Positions 6,772 to 12,767 of a stretch of 14,594 nt of DNA are shown here, one piece after another (within the stretch, counting starts at the first letter, position 1; each line of letters begins with the position of its first letter). Source of the stretch: an uncultured Flavobacteriales bacterium (lineage in GTDB: Bacteria > Bacteroidota > Bacteroidia > Palsa-965); assembly GCA_946478675.1 (NCBI GenBank), contig CAMLEF010000079.1, positions 1 through 14,594 on the forward strand, given 5' to 3'. Under the pieces are notes generated by a model, which made no database searches, was not told where the DNA came from, and saw only the letters and a program-made list of their open reading frames with translations. The position numbers and the translations under genes are program-made.

Positions 6772-7542
6772 CTATTTTTTATTCACCTTCTTGATGTATT
6801 CTTCCAGCGCCATGGTCATCGACGGCGTGCCGGGCTTCGGCGCGTGGATATTGACGGTGAGGCCGGCGTCTTCCATCGCTTTCGCCGTGGTGGGGCCGAA
6901 GGCGGCGAGGCGCGTTTTGTTCTGCTTGAACTTGGGGAAGTTCTTGAAGAGCGACGTAATGCCGGAAGGACTGAAGAAAACGAGGATATCGTAGAACACG
7001 TCGGCCAGGTCGCTCAGGTCGCTGCAAACGGTGCGGTAGAGCACAGCTTTCGAGTAATTGATCTTGTGCTTGTCGAGGATCTCCGGAATTTCCTCCTTGT
7101 GCACGTCGGTGCAGGGATAGAGGAACTTGTCTTCCTTGTGCTTCTTGATGATCTCGATCAGGTCGTTGAAAGTGGCTTTGCCGTGGAAGATCTTGCGCTT
7201 GCGGTACTGAACGTATTTCTGCAGGTAATAAGCGGTGGATTCCGAGATGCAGAAATATTTCATCGTGTCGGGAACCGTGAAGCGGACTTCCTGGCACATG
7301 CGGAAGAAATGGTCGACGGCATTGCGGCTCGTGAGGATCACGGCGTTATGATCGGCAATGTTCACCCGTTGCTGACGGAATTCCTGCGCAGGAACGCCTT
7401 CCACATGGATGAATTCCCGGAAGTCGATTTTCAGGGAATACTTCTTTGCCAGCTCGGCATAAGGATTCTTGTCCGTCTCCGGTTTCGGTTGTGTGACAAG
7501 GATACTTTTTACCTTAAGATCGTTATTCTTCGTAGCGGCCAA
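6772..7542 (-). CDS. hemD: Uroporphyrinogen-III synthase
   Basis: 256 residues, the usual family length. HemD closes and inverts ring D of hydroxymethylbilane to make uroporphyrinogen III in haem and corrin synthesis; it is cytosolic. Sequence identity within the family is low, but the pattern is clear: SILVTQPKP near the N-terminus (13-21), AVILTSRNAVDHFF (67-80), VLYRTVCSDL (167-176), ILVFFSPSGITSLF (186-199) and LAAFGPTTAKAMEDAGL (212-228). These fit the two-lobe fold, in which the chain crosses from domain 1 to domain 2 and back. The gene begins 11 bp after the DUF4271 stop, so it is co-transcribed with it. Other haem genes are not in the window. The ATG at 7542 starts only a few residues before the first strand. 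Confidence 0.92.
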   Translation of the reverse strand: MAATKNNDLKVKSILVTQPKPETDKNPYAELAKKYSLKIDFREFIHVEGVPAQEFRQQRVNIADHNAVILTSRNAVDHFFRMCQEVRFTVPDTMKYFCISESTAYYLQKYVQYRKRKIFHGKATFNDLIEIIKKHKEDKFLYPCTDVHKEEIPEILDKHKINYSKAVLYRTVCSDLSDLADVFYDILVFFSPSGITSLFKNFPKFKQNKTRLAAFGPTTAKAMEDAGLTVNIHAPKPGTPSMTMALEEYIKKVNKK

Positions 7543-7553
7543 GACGGGTCGGT

Positions 7554-8279
7554 TTAGGGGTGGAACGATTGAAAATTGCCAACGAACACCTTAATTATCA
7601 CGACAAATGGTAGTATTTCAAGGGTGCAAAGGTAAAGAATTATATAGAAAAAGGAAACAGATGAGGTCGAAAGCCCGATCAAAAACACCCTTAATATCCT
7701 GTAAAGCAAAACGATAGACCAGGAAACGATGCCGGTCCAGACGAGGATTTCCAGGGGTATTTCGCGGGCATAGGCCATCAGCAGCACTAATGGGAAGAGG
7801 AGCAGGCCCGTCGTTTTGTTGAAAAGCAGGATGTTGTAGGCGTATTCGGCGGCTGCTTCTTTCACTTCGAAAATGTTGCCGAGGATCCGCGTCGACAGGA
7901 TCTTCACGAAATAAGCGATCACGAATCCGCCTGCGATCATGCCGTACGTGGCCAGCCCGTCGGTGTTGACGCCGAAATACGGCCCGGAATGCCAGGCGAA
8001 CAGCGAGATCACCAGCACATAGTTCAGCAGCAGCAGCACCGATACGCGGCCCGTCAGCGCGTATTCCTCGCGGTAAAGCAGGCTCACGGACGATTGCCGC
8101 ACGAAACCGTTGAACAGCTGCACCAGCCGGCGGTTATCGAAAACGCGCAGCAGCACCAGCATCGTAAAGCAGGCGAAGAGCAGGGCCGCCACCCACCAGT
8201 TGCTGTCGGCAGCCACGATCGGCTTCGGATGAAAGCCGGCATTCAGCAGGAAAGAAAAACGGGTTACGTCAACGCTCAT
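7554..8279 (-). CDS. DUF4271 integral membrane protein
   Basis: 241 residues with about six hydrophobic segments (near 27-46, 79-97, 111-128, 154-171, 178-199 and 205-230). Family-like pieces are NRRLVQLFNGFVRQ (49-62), EEYALTGRVSVLLLLNYVLVISL (71-93), EVKEAAAEYAYNILLFNKTTGLLLFPL (138-164) and LYLCTLEILPFVVIIKV (215-231), ending in a short tail. Function is unknown. The family is, to my knowledge, restricted to Bacteroidota and usually encoded just before hemD, as here (11-bp gap). The gene heads the minus-strand cluster and has a TAnnTTTG box 14 bp before the ATG, implying a very short leader. The haem link is an inference from gene order alone. Confidence 0.85.
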   Translation of the reverse strand: MSVDVTRFSFLLNAGFHPKPIVAADSNWWVAALLFACFTMLVLLRVFDNRRLVQLFNGFVRQSSVSLLYREEYALTGRVSVLLLLNYVLVISLFAWHSGPYFGVNTDGLATYGMIAGGFVIAYFVKILSTRILGNIFEVKEAAAEYAYNILLFNKTTGLLLFPLVLLMAYAREIPLEILVWTGIVSWSIVLLYRILRVFLIGLSTSSVSFFYIILYLCTLEILPFVVIIKVFVGNFQSFHP

Positions 8280-8292
8280 AAACAGCTGAAAG

Positions 8293-8319
8293 CAAAAGTA
8301 GAGATTCGTCTTCCCGCAA
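8293..8319 (-). promoter_or_regulatory. Bacteroidota-type promoter for the DUF4271-hemD-rnpA-yidD cluster
   Basis: On the minus strand, TACTTTTG (8300-8293) matches the TAnnTTTG -7 consensus. A TTG at 8319-8317 lies 16 bases upstream, slightly closer than the usual 17-21. The start codon at 8279 would leave a leader of only about 7-10 nt. Confidence 0.4.
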
Positions 8320-8320
8320 A

Positions 8321-8349
8321 ATAAAAAGTCCCGCGGGGAACGGGACTTT
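8321..8349 (-). terminator. Rho-independent terminator after yceI
   Basis: AAAGTCCCG (8325-8333) pairs perfectly with CGGGACTTT (8341-8349) around the 7-nt loop CGGGGAA. On the minus strand the stem runs into TTTTTAT. It lies 23 bp past the yceI stop and separates that gene from the DUF4271 cluster. Confidence 0.88.
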
Positions 8350-8372
8350 ACTTTTGAACAGCTGTTACAACT

Positions 8373-8927
8373 TTATTTTTTAGCGGAGGAATCGACCAGC
8401 TCGCTGTGAACGGTAACATTGATCGTTTCCGCGATTTTCTGTCCGACCGCTTCGGGAACCTTGATGTTGTGGTCGACGAGCTTCACGTCGAATTTGCAGT
8501 CGATGGTCACGGTTTTTCCTTTGACGGTGAGCGTGCCGTTCAGCGTGCGGTCCTGCGTAACGCCGTGGATGGTGAGCTTGCCTTTCATCGTTACCGGGTA
8601 AGAGCCGTCTTTCGTGTAATCGATCGTCTCCTGGATCTTGCCCATGAACGAGGCTTTGGGGAACTTATCGCTCTCCATGTAATTTTCATTGAAATGCTCC
8701 TGCATGAGCGAGTTCGGGAACACGAAGCCTTTGACTACGATGTTCGCGATCACGTCGCCGGTTTTGCTGTTGAGCAGCATCGTCGCAACGGTGTCGGTAG
8801 CGCTGATGTTCTCCATCGGCGTGGAAGAGAAGAAATCGACTTTCGTCTTTTTTCCTTTGTATACCTGGGCGGATACGGAAAGTGCGCCGGCAGTAAGTGC
8901 GAGCAGCAGCAGTGCAGCTTTTTTCAT
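8373..8927 (-). CDS. yceI: YceI family secreted lipocalin-like protein
   Basis: 184 residues from the ATG at 8927. An upstream in-frame ATG (8999) lies inside the promoter's -7 box, so the downstream start, which opens directly with the Sec signal MKKAALLLLALTAGALSVSAQ (cleavage after Ala20), is preferred. The mature chain has the YceI layout: KVDFFSSTPMENISATD (29-45), LMQEHFNENYMESDKFPKASF (74-94), GKLTIHGVTQDRTLNGTLTV (116-135) and a final strand INVTVHSEL (169-177). YceI proteins are extended beta-barrels that bind polyprenoid or other amphipathic lipids in the periplasm. It is divergent from the acyl-CoA dehydrogenase and has its own terminator, so it is monocistronic. Confidence 0.93.
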   Translation of the reverse strand: MKKAALLLLALTAGALSVSAQVYKGKKTKVDFFSSTPMENISATDTVATMLLNSKTGDVIANIVVKGFVFPNSLMQEHFNENYMESDKFPKASFMGKIQETIDYTKDGSYPVTMKGKLTIHGVTQDRTLNGTLTVKGKTVTIDCKFDVKLVDHNIKVPEAVGQKIAETINVTVHSELVDSSAKK

Positions 8928-8996
8928 GGGTTGGTTGGAATTAGTTAGAGGGCGTAGATCAAGTTTCCTGCCAAAAAAGGCATTTCGGTGTAGGGA

Positions 8997-9004
8997 CAAA
9001 TATA
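8997..9004 (-). promoter_or_regulatory. Promoter -7 box for yceI
   Basis: On the minus strand TATATTTG (9004-8997) matches TAnnTTTG exactly. It lies 69 bp before the chosen yceI start. No convincing TTG is found 17-21 bases further upstream, so the -33 part is weak. Confidence 0.5.
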
Positions 9005-9045
9005 TTAAATCGGGAATTGGTAAGTTTTAACAGGCGGTCGCGACT

Positions 9046-9067
9046 GGTCAGGTGTTAACACCCGACC
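9046..9067. promoter_or_regulatory. Palindromic operator candidate between yceI and the acyl-CoA dehydrogenase gene
   Basis: A perfect 12-bp palindrome, GGTGTTAACACC (9051-9062), is flanked at one base by GGTC on the left (9046-9049) and GACC on the right (9064-9067), giving a 22-bp dyad. It sits between the -7 box of yceI and the -33 element of the dehydrogenase gene, where a dimeric repressor or activator could act on both. It has no T-run and is far from both stop codons, so it is not a terminator. Confidence 0.5.
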
Positions 9068-9097
9068 GACCCGACCCGGCGGCCCGCCGGTGCGAAC

Positions 9098-9127
9098 TTG
9101 CCAGCCAATCCCTTTTCCCTATTTTTG
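9098..9127 (+). promoter_or_regulatory. Bacteroidota-type promoter for the acyl-CoA dehydrogenase gene
   Basis: TTG (9098-9100), a 19-base spacer, then TATTTTTG (9120-9127). This is the canonical -33/-7 arrangement TTG-N19-TAnnTTTG. The expected transcript start is near 9133, giving a leader of roughly 28 nt before the ATG at 9162. Confidence 0.72.
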
Positions 9128-9161
9128 CCCCGCTTAAAAACACCGACTCTAATCCTTTCAC

Positions 9162-10340
9162 ATGGCAACCGATAACTTTCAGGCCCCCGATTATTACCTC
9201 ATTGACGAACTTCTGACCGACGAGCAGAAGCTGGTGCGCGACACCGCCCGTGCGTGGGTGAAAAAAGAAATTTCCCCGATCATCGAGGAATACGCACAGA
9301 AAGCGGAATTCCCGAAGCAGATCATCAAAGGCCTCGGAGAGATCGGCGCTTTCGGCCCGTATATCCCGGCGGAGTACGGCGGTCCCGGCCTCGACCAGGT
9401 CAGCTACGGCCTGATCATGCAGGAGCTCGAGCGCGGCGATTCCGGTATTCGTTCTACGGCTTCCGTGCAAAGCTCGCTCGTGATGTACCCGATCTATGCG
9501 TTCGGTACGGAAGAGCAGAAGCGCAAATACCTGCCCAAGCTCGCTACCGGTGAGATGATGGGCTGCTTCGGCCTCACCGAGCCGGATTACGGTTCCAACC
9601 CGGCCGGCATGATCACCAACTTCAAAGACAAAGGCGATCACGTGGTGCTCAACGGCGCGAAGATGTGGATCTCCAACGCACCGTTCGCCGACATCGCTGT
9701 CGTGTGGGCGAAAGACGATAACGGCGATATCCGCGGTCTCATCGTCGAGCGCGGCATGGCAGGATTTACCACGCCGGAAACGCACGGCAAATGGAGCCTC
9801 CGCGCTTCGGCTACCGGCGAGCTCGTGTTCGACAACGTAAAAGTTCCCAAGGAAAATCTTTTCCCGACCATCAAAGGTCTCAAAGGACCGCTGAGCTGCC
9901 TGAACTCGGCGCGTTACGGCATTTCGTGGGGCGCGCTCGGTGCCGCGATGGATTGCTATGATACGGCGCTGCGTTATTCGAAAGAGCGCGTGCAGTTCGG
10001 CAAACCGATCGGTGGCTTCCAGCTGCAGCAGAAAAAACTCGCGGAGATGATCACCGAGATCACGAAAGGTCAGCTGCTTTGCTGGCGCCTCGGCGTGCTG
10101 AAAAACGAGAACCGCGCAACTCCCGCGCAGATCTCGATGGCGAAACGCAACAACGTGCACACTGCAATTACGATCGCCCGCGAAGCCCGCCAGATGCTCG
10201 GTGGCATGGGCATCACCGGCGAATACCCGATCATGCGCCACATGATGAACCTCGAGTCGGTCATCACGTACGAAGGCACGCACGATATCCACCTGCTCAT
10301 CACGGGCATGGACGTGACGGGCTTTAACGCGTTCAACTAA
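9162..10340 (+). CDS. Acyl-CoA dehydrogenase, glutaryl-CoA dehydrogenase type
   Basis: 392 residues, full length for the family. It should be an FAD-dependent flavoenzyme oxidising an acyl-CoA to an enoyl-CoA and passing electrons to ETF. The domain order is N-terminal helices (20-130), a beta middle domain (CFGLTEPDYGSNPAG 135-149, WISNAPFADIAVVWA 169-183) and C-terminal helices (245-385). The catalytic base is Glu371 in TYEGTHDIH (369-377). Many parts match glutaryl-CoA dehydrogenases: SVQSSLVMYPIYAFG (101-115), GKWSLRASATGE (209-220), RYGISWGALGA (251-261) and QKKLAEMITEIT (290-301). Glu90, Arg97 and Ser98 match the residues that hold the substrate's distal carboxylate in human GCDH, and Tyr370 precedes the catalytic Glu as in decarboxylating forms. 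One change is Ile96, where GCDH has Tyr. I therefore favour glutaryl-CoA (lysine/tryptophan breakdown), but other short acyl-CoAs are possible. A terminator follows. Confidence 0.9.
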   Translation: MATDNFQAPDYYLIDELLTDEQKLVRDTARAWVKKEISPIIEEYAQKAEFPKQIIKGLGEIGAFGPYIPAEYGGPGLDQVSYGLIMQELERGDSGIRSTASVQSSLVMYPIYAFGTEEQKRKYLPKLATGEMMGCFGLTEPDYGSNPAGMITNFKDKGDHVVLNGAKMWISNAPFADIAVVWAKDDNGDIRGLIVERGMAGFTTPETHGKWSLRASATGELVFDNVKVPKENLFPTIKGLKGPLSCLNSARYGISWGALGAAMDCYDTALRYSKERVQFGKPIGGFQLQQKKLAEMITEITKGQLLCWRLGVLKNENRATPAQISMAKRNNVHTAITIAREARQMLGGMGITGEYPIMRHMMNLESVITYEGTHDIHLLITGMDVTGFNAFN

Positions 10341-10345
10341 AATTT

Positions 10346-10420
10346 AACCACGGAGACACGGAGGCACGGAGTATTTCTCTGTGCCTCTTTTTTATGTCGT
10401 TCTCTGTGTCCTCGTCGGTT
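10346..10420. repeat. AACCACGGAGACAC hairpin, copy 2 (nested)
   Basis: The left arm starts with AACCACGGAGACAC (10346-10359), identical to 3905-3918. It pairs imperfectly with GTGTCCTCGTCGGTT (10406-10420), with one extra base and mismatches. Inside lies the stronger stem listed as a terminator (10361-10387). The words CGGAGACA, CGGAGGCA and CGGAG repeat in the left half. It begins 5 bp after the dehydrogenase stop codon. Confidence 0.7.
10361..10393 (+). terminator. Rho-independent terminator after the acyl-CoA dehydrogenase gene
   Basis: GAGGCACGGAG (10361-10371) pairs with CTCTGTGCCTC (10377-10387) with one wobble and a 5-nt loop, followed by six T (10388-10393). It lies 20 bp past the stop, inside the larger repeat. 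Confidence 0.85.
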
Positions 10421-10489
10421 TTAAAAGCAGGAGGCTGCGTAAAAATCGCTGAAACCCTTTACCGGCAACGGATCCGCGGTGTCATCGTC

Positions 10490-10518
10490 TTGACAAAAGA
10501 GTGTGTATTCATTATATT
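10490..10518 (+). promoter_or_regulatory. Strong promoter-like sequence for the two-gene cassette
   Basis: TTGACA (10490-10495), 17 bases, then TATATT (10513-10518): a near-perfect E. coli sigma-70 layout. It can also be read as TTG-N20-TATATTAG, close to the Bacteroidota TAnnTTTG form. The surrounding 50 bp are AT-rich. The ATG at 10537 would be about 12 nt from the transcript start. Confidence 0.55.
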
Positions 10519-10536
10519 AGCTTAAATAATATATGC

Positions 10537-11010
10537 ATGACTCCCACACCTTTGATTTATTATTCCGTAAACACATTTTTAGCTTACGAGATCAATCAGC
10601 GTTATTATGGAGGGAAGCATTTCGTGTGGTGTTCTCCTTTTTTTCACGCGCCCGATGGTGTGAATCCGCCTTCTTCCAACCCGCGTGATCTTTTTCTTTT
10701 TTATCGCAAAGACGTGCTCGACGGCGACCTGCACAGCTCGTTCATCCGCCAGAACCGCCTCGGGCTTTTGAGCGGAAGCAAAATTCAGCTGAAGAATAAA
10801 GTCATCACGAAAGCGCAGGCGAAAGACATTGAAATTATTGTTAACAGCGCAACCCTGAATCTCTTCCGGCCGTTAATCTACCTGATACCGGAATCCAAAG
10901 TGAGGAAGATTGTCAAGCCGGCGCCCATCGCAAAACGGGCAGGCGTCCTTTCGTATGAGTATATCATCGAAAAGCTGCCCCGTTCGTGTTTTGATTACAT
11001 TGAAATTTAA
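10537..11010 (+). CDS. Uncharacterised protein, first gene of a two-gene cassette
   Basis: 157 residues, cytosolic (no signal or membrane segment). The ATG at 10537 is preferred over a GTG at 10501, which lies inside the promoter. I do not recognise a named family. Visible features are LIYYSVNTFLAYEINQRYY (6-24), GKHFVWCSPFF (26-36), the Pro/Ser motif NPPSSNP (43-49), DLHSSFIRQNRLGLLSG (64-80), FRPLIYLIP (110-118) and LSYEYIIEKL (138-147). The dense conserved-looking aromatic, Arg and His positions suggest an enzyme-like fold rather than a structural protein. Tyr, His, Asn and Arg in these motifs could form an active site, but that is speculation. The second gene follows 15 bp after the stop. 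Such small two-gene units with their own promoter are often toxin-antitoxin or phage-defence modules; nothing in the sequence proves that here. Confidence 0.7.
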   Translation: MTPTPLIYYSVNTFLAYEINQRYYGGKHFVWCSPFFHAPDGVNPPSSNPRDLFLFYRKDVLDGDLHSSFIRQNRLGLLSGSKIQLKNKVITKAQAKDIEIIVNSATLNLFRPLIYLIPESKVRKIVKPAPIAKRAGVLSYEYIIEKLPRSCFDYIEI

Positions 11011-11025
11011 TAACTTTATAAGAGT

Positions 11026-11346
11026 ATGATCCAGGAAACACTCAACGACCTGTCGCGGGATAAAGCAGTCCGAATTGTACACGCCTTGTACAAAACGCTG
11101 CACATGGCAAAGGCGGGTGAGGAGTATGATTTCATGAGCGATTCGAACCTCAACCAGAGTGACCGGAAAATCGTGCAGCAGATACTCAATAAGATCAGGA
11201 GCGGTGGAGAAGAGGAAGCGCGCATCGACAAAGCGCTGAAAGATCTTAATGCAGTCAGCGATCAGTTGCTGAAGCCTTCCGGCGCCGATGAAAAACGCGG
11301 GCGCGAATTGCTTGAAACACTCAACGGCTCTGTTCCCGGTGAGTAA
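11026..11346 (+). CDS. Uncharacterised small helical protein, second gene of the cassette
   Basis: 106 residues, strongly charged, with no signal peptide. Predicted by eye as nearly all helix: 1-29 (MIQETLNDLSRDKAVRIVHALYKTLHMAK), 44-59 (QSDRKIVQQILNKIRS), 61-83 and 87-100. Heptad-like spacing of Leu/Ile/Val in the second and third helices would suit a coiled coil or a binding partner for the upstream protein. I see no helix-turn-helix, so a DNA-binding antitoxin is not evident. AAGAG lies 3 bp before the ATG (11018-11022) and may serve as a weak ribosome-binding site. The 15-bp gap to the first gene implies co-expression. No family is recognised. Confidence 0.62.
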   Translation: MIQETLNDLSRDKAVRIVHALYKTLHMAKAGEEYDFMSDSNLNQSDRKIVQQILNKIRSGGEEEARIDKALKDLNAVSDQLLKPSGADEKRGRELLETLNGSVPGE

Positions 11347-11586
11347 TCTTTCCCCTTTCCACAATATTTAACAAAAGACGACGTTTGATTATTCCGGGTT
11401 CTCCGGGAGGAAATCTCTTTGATACTTAGTGGATTAACGTGCGTGGTGGAGTCTGGCACAAGCATTGCCGGAAGAGGAATGTCCATCACGCTGTAACTTT
11501 TTTGCGCGAATGGAGTTATAAAACCAAACCCCTCAGGAAAAGGGCGAAAGGAAAAAAGAAGTTTCACCAATCATCTCCCGGCATCT

Positions 11587-12480
11587 ATGAAACATCTTCA
11601 CTACTTACGCATTGCAGTTTTAGCCTTCGGCTTCCCGCTTGTTGCAGGCGCACAGGATTTCGTCAATGGAAGCTTCGAGCAGAATGGAAATCTCTGCCTG
11701 CTCAACACAACTCCCGCCGTCTTCAACGCCAACGTAAAAAATACGCGCTCCTTCGGCAGCTTCCGCAAACCGGATATTATCTCCAACGATTGCAACTTCG
11801 GTTCCGCGAAAGAAGGCAACTGGTTTGTCGGTCTCGCTACCAACATCCAGGGCGCGATCCGTTACGAAGCGATCACGATGCAGCTGAACAGCGAAGTGCA
11901 GCAGGGCGCGCAGTACACGCTCACGTTCTGGGCGCGTTCCCGTTCTTATGCGTCGAACCTCGAGCTCGGCGTAAGCGCAAACGATTCTACCACCGGTAAA
12001 ACATTCTATACGGTTGCCGCTTCTTCCATCACTGCTGAATGGACAGAGATCTCGGTTCGCTTTACCGCGCCGCAGAACGGCAAATACATTTCCATCAAAG
12101 CGCAGAATGCGAATACGAATTCCGGCGTGTGGCTGGATGCGTTCCATCTCGCGCCGGTGTTCCAGGCGGACAATGTCGTGATGGCTTCGAAAACCGAACC
12201 GGCGAAAACGAGTTCTGCCAAAGTTGCGGGCGCCAACACCATCGGTCTGTATCCGAACCCGAGTGAAGGCATTTTCAAAGTGAACGCCGACAGCTCCGCG
12301 CTGCTCAGCCTCACGGTCTACAACATGCTCGGCGCAACCGTAGAGCATCACGTTGCTACACCCGAAGAGCCTGTTCCGACGCAGATCGATCTCACCAGCC
12401 AGCAGCCCGGTCTCTATTTCGTCGAGCTCGCTACGATCGACGGAGAGAAAACGACGAAGCGCATTATCGTATCGCGATAA
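11587..12480 (+). CDS. Secreted protein with beta-sandwich ectodomain and type IX secretion sorting domain
   Basis: 297 residues. The signal peptide is at 1-22 (cleavage near VAGAQ). Residues 23-190 form a beta-rich domain starting DFVNGSFEQNG and containing AITMQLNSEVQQGAQYTLTFWARS (95-118), WTEISVRFTAPQNGKYISIKAQ (152-173) and SGVWLDAFHL (179-188). This pattern is typical of jelly-roll carbohydrate-binding modules of the CBM4/9/22 kind. Cys37 and Cys69 may form a disulphide. After a Lys/Thr/Ala linker (200-216) comes the T9SS type A sorting domain: GLYPNPSEGIFKV (220-232), LTVYNMLGATV (242-252) and QPGLYFVELATIDGEKTTKRIIVSR (273-297). The protein should cross the outer membrane by the type IX system and be attached or released. 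No catalytic domain is present, so it is probably a binding or adhesive protein. The 240-bp gap upstream shows no clear promoter. Confidence 0.88.
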   Translation: MKHLHYLRIAVLAFGFPLVAGAQDFVNGSFEQNGNLCLLNTTPAVFNANVKNTRSFGSFRKPDIISNDCNFGSAKEGNWFVGLATNIQGAIRYEAITMQLNSEVQQGAQYTLTFWARSRSYASNLELGVSANDSTTGKTFYTVAASSITAEWTEISVRFTAPQNGKYISIKAQNANTNSGVWLDAFHLAPVFQADNVVMASKTEPAKTSSAKVAGANTIGLYPNPSEGIFKVNADSSALLSLTVYNMLGATVEHHVATPEEPVPTQIDLTSQQPGLYFVELATIDGEKTTKRIIVSR

Positions 12481-12502
12481 AAAGCAATGTGCCGATTTGC
12501 TG

Positions 12503-12668
12503 ATGTGCCGATATGCCGATGCGCATTTCTCGTATTCGAAAATTCAAAATTCAACTATTCTTTAGTTGGGGGAATTCTCCTCTAAAGAATGTTTGAATTT
12601 TGAATTTTTGAATCATTGAATGGACGCCGGCATTTCGCGGGCATTAGCATATCGGCATATCAGCACAT
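12503..12668. repeat. Nested inverted repeats between the T9SS protein gene and dnaG
   Basis: The outer arms ATGTGCCGATATGCCGAT (12503-12520) and 12651-12668 match as an inverted repeat at 17 of 18 bases. Between them, an inner hairpin pairs 12534-12565 with 12582-12613 (29 of 32 bases) around a 16-nt loop. Its arms are made of the repeated word AATTCAAAATTCAA plus TATTCTTTAG. A further direct copy of ATGTGCCGAT precedes the outer arm at 12487-12496. The remaining sequence between the inner and outer arms (12614-12650) is unpaired. T residues follow the outer arm (12669-12673), so termination of the upstream transcript is possible. No open frame with protein features is present. Confidence 0.8.
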
Positions 12669-12767
12669 TTTTTCCCTCACCGCAGCACCATCCTTCTTCC
12701 TGTCCGGCGGCCTCTTTCGTCTTCCGGCGCCGCCGTTCTTTTTCGTAATTTCAACCTCCCGAAAAAA

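Noticed and set aside
8928..8999. Upstream ATG adding 24 residues to YceI
   Set aside because: It lies within the TATATTTG promoter box and would bury the clear signal peptide that begins at the second ATG.
9048..10292. 414-codon open frame on the minus strand opposite the acyl-CoA dehydrogenase gene
   Set aside because: It is antisense to a complete, conserved enzyme. The peptide is rich in His/Arg/Glu with no domain, as expected of the reverse frame of a GC-rich gene.
10501..10536. GTG start giving 12 extra residues to the first cassette gene
   Set aside because: It lies between the -35 and -10 boxes of the predicted promoter, so it would be upstream of the transcript start.
11262..11570. 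102-codon minus-strand frame between the cassette and the T9SS gene
   Set aside because: It overlaps the 3' end of the second cassette gene by 85 bp, with no recognisable motif and no promoter box. The evidence is too weak to call a gene.
12487..12520. Repeated ATGTGCCGAT words considered as a short CRISPR or direct-repeat array
   Set aside because: The spacing is only 6 bases, there are no unique spacers of constant length, and a matching inverted arm lies at 12651-12668. It is therefore a hairpin repeat.
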